DNA from: CAVUAF01 sp964460655
Lineage (GTDB): Bacteria; Acidobacteriota; Terriglobia; Terriglobales; Acidobacteriaceae
Assembly (NCBI GenBank): GCA_964460655.1
Contig: CAYWSH010000032.1
Location: forward strand, 1 to 28,754
Reading direction: 5' to 3'
DNA length: 28,754 bases
Below the pieces are notes generated by a model. It saw only the letters and a list, made by a program, of their open reading frames with translations, made no database searches and was not told the origin of the DNA. A program made the translations under genes and the position numbers. Below are positions 15,686-22,355 of this stretch, one piece after another (position 1 is the first letter of the stretch; the number at the start of each line of letters is the position of its first letter).

Positions 15686-15691
15686 ACTCCC

Positions 15692-17101
15692 GTGCCGCGC
15701 TTCTACGTGCAGAACTTCGGTTGTCGTGCCACCCAGGCCGATGGCGCCGCCATCGAGCGCGAACTCGTGGAAACCGGCTACCAGCGGGCGTTTTCAGCCG
15801 TCGACGCGCAAGTCGTTGTTTTTAATACCTGTACGGTGACGGCGGCGGCCGATCACGATGCCCGTTCAGCGATCCGCCGCGCCCATCGCGAGAATCCGGC
15901 GGCGCGCATCGTCGTGACCGGCTGCTACGCGCAGCGCGCCCCGCACGAGATCGCCGCGCTACCGGGCGTGAGCGCCGTGGTGGGGAATTCGCACAAGCAC
16001 CTGGTGGCGGAGATCGCGGCGGCGCCGGCGAAAAGCGGATCCCTCGACCGCAGTCGCGGTCTCGGGATGACAAGCCAAGAAGGGGCGTTCGTTCCGCTGT
16101 CGGTCCTGGCCAACGACCAACGACCGACGACGGACGGCGCTCTTCTGCTCGTAGGCGACATCTTCGCCCATACCCAGCTGCTTGCCGCGCCGGTCTTCGA
16201 CGCTGACCTCGCCCGTGAGAAGACGCGCCCCAACCTCAAGGTCCAGGACGGTTGCGACAATCGCTGCTCGTTCTGCGTGATCCCGTCGGTCCGTGGGCAG
16301 AGCCGTTCGCTGCCGCTCGGCGAAGTGCTACGTGAGGTCGATTCTCTGGTGGCGCAGGGATACCGCGAGCTGGTGCTGAGCGGGATCAACCTGGGGCGGT
16401 GGGGAAGAGACTTCGACGACGCGTTCCGCTTCGAGCAACTCGTGCATGCGATCCTCGAGCGCACATCGCTGGAAAAGCTCCGGCTAAGCTCCGTCGAACC
16501 CATGGATTGGTCGGACGAACTGATCGAGCTTGTCGCCTCATCGCCGCGCATCGCGAAGCATGTGCACGCACCGTTGCAGTCGGGCAGCGACCGCATCCTG
16601 CGGCTGATGCACCGCAAGTATCGGCCTTGGCATTACGCGGAGCGCATCCAGAAAGTCCGCGCGGCGATGCCAGATGCCGCCATCGGCGCCGACGTGATGG
16701 TCGGTTTCCCCGGCGAGAGCGACGCCGACTTTGACGAGTCGCTGCGCTTCATAGCCGCTCTGCCGTTCACGTATCTGCATGTCTTCACGTTCTCGGCGCG
16801 TCCGGGCACGCCGGCGGCGACGATGGCGGATCAAGTCCCGGCGACGGTGATGCGCGAGCGTAATCGTGTGCTGCGTGAGCTGGCGGCCGAGAAGAACCGC
16901 AAGTTCCGCGAAACGTTCCTTGGCCGAGAAGTCGCAGCGATCACGCTGCACAAACATGCCGGCGACGCGACCGAGGCCTTGACCGACAACTACCTGAAGC
17001 TGCGCCTGACCGGGTCACATCGTCCGAATCAGTGGTTGCGCGCACGCGTCACGACGACGACGCATGATGGATTGGCGGGCATCGCCGCGATCGATCACTG
17101 A
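15692..17101 (+). CDS. mtaB: tRNA t6A37 methylthiotransferase, MtaB-type radical SAM enzyme
   Basis: A 469-aa enzyme that converts t6A37 to ms2t6A37 in ANN-decoding tRNAs. The N-terminal UPF0004 domain has its three cluster cysteines C11 (NFGCRATQAD), C47 (FNTCTVT) and C78 (VTGCYAQ). The radical-SAM CxxxCxxC is C188, C192, C195 (GCDNRCSFC). A TRAM-like C-terminus follows (EALTDNYLKLRLTG). The start is GTG 15692, immediately before the first strand; an open frame further up overlaps the response regulator and is not real. Odd: between the two domains, residues 116-128 (GSLDRSRGLGMTS) and 141-147 (NDQRPTT) are encoded by two dispersed DNA repeats. MtaB is favoured over MiaB because of the FGCRATQAD pattern. 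It is followed by infC. Confidence 0.92.
   Translation: MPRFYVQNFGCRATQADGAAIERELVETGYQRAFSAVDAQVVVFNTCTVTAAADHDARSAIRRAHRENPAARIVVTGCYAQRAPHEIAALPGVSAVVGNSHKHLVAEIAAAPAKSGSLDRSRGLGMTSQEGAFVPLSVLANDQRPTTDGALLLVGDIFAHTQLLAAPVFDADLAREKTRPNLKVQDGCDNRCSFCVIPSVRGQSRSLPLGEVLREVDSLVAQGYRELVLSGINLGRWGRDFDDAFRFEQLVHAILERTSLEKLRLSSVEPMDWSDELIELVASSPRIAKHVHAPLQSGSDRILRLMHRKYRPWHYAERIQKVRAAMPDAAIGADVMVGFPGESDADFDESLRFIAALPFTYLHVFTFSARPGTPAATMADQVPATVMRERNRVLRELAAEKNRKFRETFLGREVAAITLHKHAGDATEALTDNYLKLRLTGSHRPNQWLRARVTTTTHDGLAGIAAIDH
16037..16071 (-). repeat. GTCATCC...GGATCC family repeat inside mtaB
   Basis: Read on the minus strand it begins GTCATCCCGAG and ends GAGGGATCC, like the arms at 1837-1971 and 13275-13437. 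It is in frame and encodes GSLDRSRGLGMT in the inter-domain linker. Confidence 0.7.
16110..16130 (+). repeat. Heptad element inside mtaB
   Basis: Three units (ccaacga, ccaacga, ccgacga) encode NDQRPTT. The same unit, four times, occurs in pheT at 20484-20511. Confidence 0.85.
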
Positions 17102-17224
17102 CGTGGATCGCTTTGGTTCCCGGCTGTGGCTCTGGGTCGAACTCCGCCACGCGCCTACGGCGCGGTGGGAACGATTTGTGGGTGGCCCGCATCGATCCGA
17201 ACGGACTGGGCCGGTCAACCCATC

Positions 17225-17233
17225 TGCTATAAT
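17225..17233 (+). promoter_or_regulatory. Extended -10 promoter of infC operon
   Basis: TGC followed by TATAAT (17228-17233) is an extended -10 element, which reduces the need for a -35 (none is visible). The predicted leader is about 25 nt before the infC start and includes the Shine-Dalgarno site. Confidence 0.65.
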
Positions 17234-17254
17234 CGAAAGGCTTTTTCGTCATCC

Positions 17255-17260
17255 GGAGGA
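17255..17260 (+). promoter_or_regulatory. GGAGGA ribosome-binding site fixing the ATC start of infC
   Basis: GGAGGA (17255-17260) lies 4 nt before ATC 17265. No ATG, GTG or TTG in frame fits this site. Confidence 0.8.
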
Positions 17261-17264
17261 CTGT

Positions 17265-17783
17265 ATCGACAAGCGTTTTATCCGCACTAATGAGCGTATC
17301 CGCGCGCGCGAGGTGCGCGTGATCGACGACGAGGGGAACCAGATCGGCGTGATCCCGCCGTTCGAAGCGCTCAAGATGGCCCGTGAAAGGAACCTGGACC
17401 TGGTCGAGATCTCGCCGACGGCGCAACCGCCGGTGTGCCGCATCATGGATTTCGGCAAGTACCTGTACCAGCAGGAAAAGCGGGAACGCGAGGCGAAAAA
17501 GCACCAGAAGCAGATCACCGTCAAGGAAGTGAAGTTCCGCATCAACGTGGACGAGCACGATTACCAGACCAAAAAGAACCACGTGCTGCGCTTCCTCGAC
17601 GAAGGTGACAAGGTAAAGGCGACCATCTTCTTCCGCGGTCGCGAAATGACGCGGACGAGCCTGGGTCGCGAGGTGCTGGAGCGGCTGATCAAGGACGTTG
17701 CGGAGAAGAGCATCGTCGAGTTCCGGCCGCGGCAGGAAGGCAACACCCTGCACGCCATCCTGGCGCCGAAAAAAGCGCAATAG
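17265..17783 (+). CDS. infC: Translation initiation factor IF-3 (ATC start)
   Basis: A 172-aa protein that keeps subunits apart and proofreads start codons on the 30S. The N-domain reads RFIRTNERIRAREVRVIDDEGNQIGVIPP. A basic linker (KREREAKKHQKQ) joins the C-domain (VKEVKFRINVDEHDYQTKKNHVLRFL, then KATIFFRGREMTR). GGAGGA at 17255-17260 points to ATC 17265, giving the usual short lead before RTNERIR. The in-frame GTG codons downstream would cut into the conserved N-domain. In E. coli infC starts with AUU and IF3 represses its own translation; the same logic would work here. It heads infC-rpmI-rplT-pheS-pheT. Confidence 0.93.
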   Translation: MDKRFIRTNERIRAREVRVIDDEGNQIGVIPPFEALKMARERNLDLVEISPTAQPPVCRIMDFGKYLYQQEKREREAKKHQKQITVKEVKFRINVDEHDYQTKKNHVLRFLDEGDKVKATIFFRGREMTRTSLGREVLERLIKDVAEKSIVEFRPRQEGNTLHAILAPKKAQ

Positions 17784-17791
17784 CAGCTTCG

Positions 17792-17853
17792 AGGTTCAAG
17801 TTTCCAGTTTCGAGCGAGACTGGCTTGCTCGGATTCGAAGCCTGAGACTCGAG
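17792..17853. repeat. Heptad element in the infC-rpmI spacer
   Basis: Left units aggttca, agtttcc, agtttcg (17792-17812); the right part (about 17831-17853) has units such as aagcctg and agactcg and partly complements the left. It fills most of the 89-nt spacer. Confidence 0.6.
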
Positions 17854-17872
17854 ATTTTGTAAGGACAAGAGA

Positions 17873-18067
17873 ATGCCAAAGTTGAAGACCCATAAAGGCG
17901 CCGCCAAGCGCTTCAAAAAGACGGCCGGCGGCAAATTCAAGCGCGGCCACGCGTTCGCGCGTCACATCCTGACGTCGAAGGCAAAGAAGCGCAAACGCCA
18001 GCTCGACCGTGACGTTATGGTCGACAAGGCCGACGCCAAGAAATTGAAGCAGATGATCCCGTACTAG
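17873..18067 (+). CDS. rpmI: 50S ribosomal protein bL35
   Basis: A 64-aa, very basic protein of typical bL35 length. The opening MPKLKTHKGAAKRFKKTAGG and the segment AKKRKRQLDRDVMV are diagnostic. The start is ATG 17873 with AAGGA seven bases upstream. It sits between infC and rplT as in most bacteria, but the flanking spacers (89 and 165 nt) are enlarged by heptad repeats. Confidence 0.97.
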   Translation: MPKLKTHKGAAKRFKKTAGGKFKRGHAFARHILTSKAKKRKRQLDRDVMVDKADAKKLKQMIPY

Positions 18068-18155
18068 CAGTTGGCGTTTGGCGATTGGCACTTAGCCAAC
18101 CCAAACGCTGCGGTGGTTTGCTCCTGGCCAAGTGCTAACGGCCAATTGCCAACTG
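18068..18155. repeat. Heptad element in the rpmI-rplT spacer, two inverted arms
   Basis: Left arm units gttggcg, tttggcg, attggca, cttagcc (18070-18097); right arm units ggccaag, tgctaac, ggccaat, tgccaac (18126-18153). The arms are near reverse complements and could fold into a ~30-bp imperfect hairpin within the operon mRNA. Confidence 0.85.
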
Positions 18156-18232
18156 CCATCCGCGTGTGAAGAGGCACATCCTGCCTCCAGCCGCGTAATC
18201 GGCCGACCCGGCCACATCAAAAAGGAGAAGTC

Positions 18233-18598
18233 ATGCCCCGCGTAAAACGTGGAACCAAGCGCCGCGCCAAGCGCAAAAAGATATTGCAGCGCGCGAGCGG
18301 CTACTACCTCACCAAATCGAAGCTCTACCGTTCGGCAAAAGAATCGGTGGAGCGCGCCCTTAAATTCGCCTACGCCGGCCGCCGGCAGAAGAAGCGTCAG
18401 TATCGCTCGCTGTGGATCGTGCGCATCGGCGCCGCCGCCAAGCAGAACGGCTTGAGCTACAGCCAGTTCATCAACGGGCTGAAGAAGGCGGGCATCGAAC
18501 TCGATCGCAAGATCCTGGCCGACCTGGCGGTGAACGATCCCCAGGGCTTCAACGCGCTCGCCGCGCAGGCGAAGACGGCGCTCGGCAAAGCGGCGTAG
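18233..18598 (+). CDS. rplT: 50S ribosomal protein bL20
   Basis: A 121-aa early-assembly large-subunit protein. The basic N-terminal extension is MPRVKRGTKRRAKRKKIL, then RASGYYLTKSKLYRSAKESVERAL, and the globular end SYSQFINGLKKAGIELDRK. The start is ATG 18233 with AAGGAG (18222-18227). In other bacteria bL20 represses the rpmI-rplT mRNA. The expected leader structure cannot be picked out here, and the spacer in front is instead filled by a heptad inverted repeat. Confidence 0.97.
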   Translation: MPRVKRGTKRRAKRKKILQRASGYYLTKSKLYRSAKESVERALKFAYAGRRQKKRQYRSLWIVRIGAAAKQNGLSYSQFINGLKKAGIELDRKILADLAVNDPQGFNALAAQAKTALGKAA

Positions 18599-18609
18599 AA
18601 CCTTTTTTG

Positions 18610-18640
18610 CCGCAGATGAACGCAGATCAACGCCGATAAG
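18610..18640 (+). repeat. CCGCAGAT dispersed repeat, partial copy
   Basis: CCGCAGATGAACGCAGAT followed by CAACGCCGATAAG; it shares the CCGCAGAT/CGCAGAT core with the copies at 5011, 28358 and 28437 but is short and diverged. Confidence 0.55.
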
Positions 18641-18673
18641 TCAAACCAGCCGCAGAGCGGCAACATAGATTAG

Positions 18674-18728
18674 CCCCGGGCGTTAGCCCGGGGTTAGTTG
18701 CATTTAGAATGCGGAGTCCCGTAGGGAC
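18674..18728 (+). repeat. Double-hairpin element before pheS
   Basis: A perfect 8-bp hairpin (CCCCGGGC, loop GTTA, GCCCGGGG; 18674-18693) is followed by GTCCC-GTA-GGGAC (18716-18728), ending 5 nt before the pheS ATG. It resembles a REP-type intergenic element. It could also influence pheS translation because no Shine-Dalgarno sequence is seen. Confidence 0.6.
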
Positions 18729-18733
18729 GACAC

Positions 18734-19918
18734 ATGTACGAAGTCCCACAAATCTCGGATTACTCCTCGGAGGTTCTTGATCGCGCGGAGCGCGAGCTGC
18801 TGTCCGCACTAGACGAGGAGAAGGTAGTCGTTCAGACGACGCGCGAATTCGAGACCTTCAGGAATCGCTGGCTCGCGCGCAAGAACGGCATCCTTGCGCA
18901 GATTAATGATCGGTGGCTCAAGGCTGCACCCAAAGACAAAAAGCGTACCGTCGGCGAGAAGGTTAATTATCTGAACAAGGCGGTAGAAGGTACGGTCGCA
19001 GCTGTTCGCAACCAATTGGCATTCGCCGAAGCCCCGACGCAGGAGATTAGCTATCAGATCGACGTCTCGCCGGAGCTAGGGACTGCTCTGGACGAGATCT
19101 CGCGCACGTTGCGCCAACGACAACTCGAACGCCATCGTCTCGACATCTCTCTGCCCGGCATCCGGCGTCCGCTGGGCGCCGAGCACCCGATCATCCGCAC
19201 GATGAATGAGTTCGTCGCCGTCTTTCAGGCGATGGGTTACTCGGTGGAAGAGGGGCCCGAGGTCGAGACGGACTACTACAACTTCGAGGCGCTGAACTTC
19301 CCGCCGAACCATCCGGCGCGCGACATGCAGGACACGCTGTTCGTCGCCGGGCAGGAGCGCAAGCCGCAGCGCGACCGCCTGATGCTGCGCACCCACACCT
19401 CGCCGGTGCAGATACGCGCGATGATGAAGTCTCCGCCGCCGCTGCGCATCTTGTGTCCCGGCAAGGTGCATCGGCGCGACGCCGCCGATGCCACGCATTC
19501 GCCGATGTTCCACCAAGTCGAAGGGCTCGCGGTGGACACGAATATCACGCTCGGCGACTTGAAGGGCTCGCTCGACCACGCGATGAAAGCGCTGTACGGC
19601 GCGAGCGTGCGCACGCGCTTCCAGCCGTCATTCTTCCCGTTCACGGAACCGAGCGCCGAGATGTACGTGTCGTGCCCGTTCTGCGGGAGCAAAGGCTGCC
19701 GCATCTGCAAGCAGAGTGGCTGGATCGAGCTCGGCGGCTGCGGCATGGTGCATCCCAACGTCTTCCGCGGGCTCCAGGAATACGGCTACGACCCAGAAAA
19801 GATCTCGGGCTTCGCCTTCGGCATGGGCATGGACCGCATCGCCGCGCTGCGCTGGGGCATTAACGATATCCAGTTGTTCTTCCAGGGTGACGTCAGGTTC
19901 CTGGAGCAATTCGCTTAG
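18734..19918 (+). CDS. pheS: Phenylalanine--tRNA ligase alpha subunit
   Basis: A 394-aa catalytic subunit of the alpha2beta2 class II PheRS. The N-terminal coiled-coil part (to about residue 105) contains RNRWLARKNGILAQINDRW, then DISLPG, motif 1 (PIIRTMNEFVAVFQAMGY), HTSPVQIRAM, motif 2 (GKVHRRDAADATHSPMFHQ), a zinc-binding-like CPFCGSKGCRIC and motif 3 (FGMGMDRIAALRWGINDIQ). ATG 18734 is used; it directly follows a hairpin element and has no visible Shine-Dalgarno sequence. It is separated from pheT by a heptad repeat and a small membrane ORF, which is not the usual tight pheST spacing. Confidence 0.96.
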   Translation: MYEVPQISDYSSEVLDRAERELLSALDEEKVVVQTTREFETFRNRWLARKNGILAQINDRWLKAAPKDKKRTVGEKVNYLNKAVEGTVAAVRNQLAFAEAPTQEISYQIDVSPELGTALDEISRTLRQRQLERHRLDISLPGIRRPLGAEHPIIRTMNEFVAVFQAMGYSVEEGPEVETDYYNFEALNFPPNHPARDMQDTLFVAGQERKPQRDRLMLRTHTSPVQIRAMMKSPPPLRILCPGKVHRRDAADATHSPMFHQVEGLAVDTNITLGDLKGSLDHAMKALYGASVRTRFQPSFFPFTEPSAEMYVSCPFCGSKGCRICKQSGWIELGGCGMVHPNVFRGLQEYGYDPEKISGFAFGMGMDRIAALRWGINDIQLFFQGDVRFLEQFA

Positions 19919-19922
19919 AGGC

Positions 19923-19950
19923 GGTAGTCAGTAGTCGGTAGTCAGCAGTC
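19923..19950 (+). repeat. Heptad element after pheS
   Basis: Four tandem units (ggtagtc, agtagtc, ggtagtc, agcagtc), unpaired, starting 4 nt after the pheS stop codon. Confidence 0.85.
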
Positions 19951-19961
19951 TCGGAAACCTC

Positions 19962-20240
19962 GTGCGGTTCGCATTCTCAATGGCGCTGCTGTTGACTGCA
20001 TTTGTTCTGGCCGGAATGGCCAACGTGCAGTTTTGGAAAATGCAGGGAGAGATTGTGGAGAAGAGGCCTGAATTGACTGACTGGCTGTTTGGCTTTGGCA
20101 CGTTCTTCAAGACCTTGGATATTCAACGACTGCACCGCGAGCTGTATCCATCATCATCAAGGAGTCGGAAGTTTACGATTTTCTTTGCTGCGGCTGCGGT
20201 GACGGGCTTTAGCGGCTTCGAGTTTTGGGTGCACTCCTAA
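19962..20240 (+). CDS. Small two-helix membrane protein between pheS and pheT
   Basis: Up to 92 aa from GTG 19962, or 86 aa from ATG 19980. Two hydrophobic helices (about residues 5-22, SMALLLTAFVLAGMANVQF, and 70-87, FTIFFAAAAVTGFSGFEF) flank a polar loop (EIVEKRPELTDWLFGFG). The TAA stop (20238-20240) directly abuts the pheT ATG, so translation of pheT could be coupled to it. Its base composition is less GC-rich than that of its neighbours, suggesting a different origin. I do not recognise a family. Hydrophobicity and the tight junction argue for a real gene, but no ribosome-binding site is evident. Confidence 0.5.
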   Translation: MRFAFSMALLLTAFVLAGMANVQFWKMQGEIVEKRPELTDWLFGFGTFFKTLDIQRLHRELYPSSSRSRKFTIFFAAAAVTGFSGFEFWVHS

Positions 20241-22280
20241 ATGAAGATCCTCCCCACATGGCTGCGCGAGTTCGTCGACCTCACGGGCGTCGACGACCGC
20301 CAGCTCGCCGCCGACCTCACGCAGGCCGGCTTGTCGGTCGAGGGCATCGCGACGGAGGGCGGCCAGACGGTGTTTGAGGTCGAGATCACGCCCAACCGCC
20401 CCGACGCGATGAACCATTACGGCATCGCGCGCGAAGCGTCGGCGATCTACGACAAGGAGTTGAAGCCGCTCACCGCGCAGTTGCCAACGACCAACGACCA
20501 ACGACCAACGACGCCTTTTCCGATCCAGATCGAAGATGCGCTTGGTTGTGCGCGGTACTGCGCACGCGTCATCCGCGGTGTGAAGATCGCAGCCTCGCCG
20601 GCGAAGATCGCGCAGCGGCTCGCGGCGCTCGATGCCAGTGCCATCTCGAATGCGGTGGACGCCTCGAACTACACGCTGCAACAGATGGGGCATCCGACGC
20701 ACGCGTTCGACCTCGACCTGCTGGTGGGCGGCAAGATCCTGGTGCGGCGCGCACGCGCGGGCGAGACGCTGAAGACGCTGGATGGCGTGGACCGCAAGCT
20801 CGATCCCGACGACCTGATCATCGCCGACGCCGAGAAGCCGGTCGCGCTCGCCGGCGTAATGGGCGGGTTCGACTCGATGATCACCGAGCGCACGAAGAAT
20901 GTGCTGATCGAATCGGCGTGGTTCGATCCGGCAAGCGTTCGCCGTACGGCGCGACGCCACGGCATGCACACCGATGCGTCGCATCGCTTCGAGCGCGGCG
21001 CCGACATCGGCGCCGCACCGCTGGCGTGCGACCTCGTCGCGCAACTTATTCTCGAGACCGCCGGCGGCAAGCTCGAAGGCGGGCTGATCGATGCGCGGGC
21101 GCGCGCGCTCGGACTCACCACCATCGCGCTGCGCGAAGCGGAGGTGCGTCGGCATCTCGGCCAACGGTTGCGCGCGGAGGAGATCGCCCGGATCCTCGAG
21201 CGCCTCGGTTTCGCGGTGACGGAGCGCGAGGCGGAATTCACGGTCGACGTCCCGACTTGGCGGCTCGACGTGGAGCAAGAGATCGATCTCATCGAAGAGA
21301 TCGCGCGCATTTACGGCTACAACAAGTTCCCCAACACGCTGCCGGCGTTCTCGGGCAGCGTGGTCGAGCTGCCGAACGCCGCGAAGGACGAACAGATCCG
21401 GCGTACACTGCTCGCGCTCGGCTACAACGAGGCCATCTCGCTGACCTTTGTTGGGCCGGCCGACGCGGGCCGCTTCTCGCACGCCGAGGCGCTGGCGCTG
21501 GCGAACCCGGTGAACGATGAAGCCGGCGCGCTGCGCACGTCGCTCGTGCCCGGCATGCTCGATATGCTGGGGTGGAACCTGAATCGCGGCGTGGAGAGTG
21601 CGCGGTTGTTCGAGCGCGGTAACGTTTTCGAACAGGTCGAAGGCGGCGCAGTGGAGCCGTTGCAACTGGCGATCGGCGCCACGGGACAGGCGCAACCAGC
21701 GTCGCCGCACGAGCCGTCGCGAGCCTATTCCTTCTATGACCTCAAAGGCGTGGTGGAGCAGCTGCTGGCCGGCTTTGCGCACAACACGGTGTCACTCGAT
21801 CGCGATACGCGCGACTACTTCCACCCGGGCCGCTGTGCACGCGTGAAGATGGATGGTGCGACGGTCGCGCGTTTCGGCGAGATCCATCCCGACGTCGCGG
21901 CCGTGCGCAAGTTGCGGCAGCCGGTGTTCGTGGCGGAGATCATCCTTGACCGGCTCTATCGCCACGAGCTGCGGCAGCCAAACTATCAACCCCTGCCACG
22001 TTTCCCGGCCGTCGGGCGCGATTTCTCGTTCGTGTTCGACGACGACGTTTCATGCGACCGCATCCAGTCGGCCGTGACTGCACTCGGCATTGCGGAACTC
22101 GCAAGCTTCAGCGAGGCGGAGATCTTTCGCGGCGGCTCGGTGCCGGCAGGGAAGTACAGTGTGCTGCTACGCGCCACGTTCCAGTCGCCGGAGCGCACGC
22201 TGCGCGACGACGAGGTCGGCGCCTGGGCGCAGCGGATCATCGTGGCGCTGACGGCGTTGGACGGCACTTTACGGGCGTAG
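20241..22280 (+). CDS. pheT: Phenylalanine--tRNA ligase beta subunit, short form lacking the tRNA-binding OB domain
   Basis: A 679-aa structural and editing subunit of PheRS. It starts MKILPTWLREFVDL and passes straight to the B1-like region (VEGIATEGGQTVFEVEITPNRPD) without the ~110-residue EMAP-II-type tRNA-binding domain found in ~800-aa PheT proteins. The B3/B4 editing region (ISNAVDASNYTLQQMGHPTH), B5 (IALREAEVRRHLGQ), the catalytic-like domain and the FDX-ACB anticodon domain (PLPRFPAVGRDFSFVF to the end) are present. Residues 81-91 (LPTTNDQRPTT) are encoded by a heptad repeat inserted in frame. ATG 20241 abuts the stop of the small membrane ORF. The short form is typical of some phyla rather than a truncation, because the remaining domains are intact. 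Confidence 0.95.
   Translation: MKILPTWLREFVDLTGVDDRQLAADLTQAGLSVEGIATEGGQTVFEVEITPNRPDAMNHYGIAREASAIYDKELKPLTAQLPTTNDQRPTTPFPIQIEDALGCARYCARVIRGVKIAASPAKIAQRLAALDASAISNAVDASNYTLQQMGHPTHAFDLDLLVGGKILVRRARAGETLKTLDGVDRKLDPDDLIIADAEKPVALAGVMGGFDSMITERTKNVLIESAWFDPASVRRTARRHGMHTDASHRFERGADIGAAPLACDLVAQLILETAGGKLEGGLIDARARALGLTTIALREAEVRRHLGQRLRAEEIARILERLGFAVTEREAEFTVDVPTWRLDVEQEIDLIEEIARIYGYNKFPNTLPAFSGSVVELPNAAKDEQIRRTLLALGYNEAISLTFVGPADAGRFSHAEALALANPVNDEAGALRTSLVPGMLDMLGWNLNRGVESARLFERGNVFEQVEGGAVEPLQLAIGATGQAQPASPHEPSRAYSFYDLKGVVEQLLAGFAHNTVSLDRDTRDYFHPGRCARVKMDGATVARFGEIHPDVAAVRKLRQPVFVAEIILDRLYRHELRQPNYQPLPRFPAVGRDFSFVFDDDVSCDRIQSAVTALGIAELASFSEAEIFRGGSVPAGKYSVLLRATFQSPERTLRDDEVGAWAQRIIVALTALDGTLRA
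20484..20511 (+). repeat. Heptad element inside pheT
   Basis: Four tandem copies of ccaacga, in frame, encoding NDQRPTT, as in mtaB (16110-16130). Confidence 0.9.
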
Positions 22281-22316
22281 GTCGCGCTCACCGGAACTAC
22301 GCCGCATCGTCCAACG

Positions 22317-22322
22317 TACTAT
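22317..22322 (+). promoter_or_regulatory. -10 box of the M16 peptidase gene
   Basis: TACTAT lies 33 nt before the ATG, within the 75-nt space after pheT; no convincing -35. Confidence 0.35.
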
Positions 22323-22355
22323 CATCGTGGGATCAGTGTGCCTCCAGGAGAACGT

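Noticed and set aside
15275..15691. N-terminal extension of mtaB
   Set aside because: It overlaps the response regulator on the other strand and lacks family similarity; the first domain begins at GTG 15692.
20157..21782. Long open frame antisense to pheT
   Set aside because: An Arg/His/Leu-rich shadow typical of GC-rich DNA, with no family motif, opposite a clear gene.
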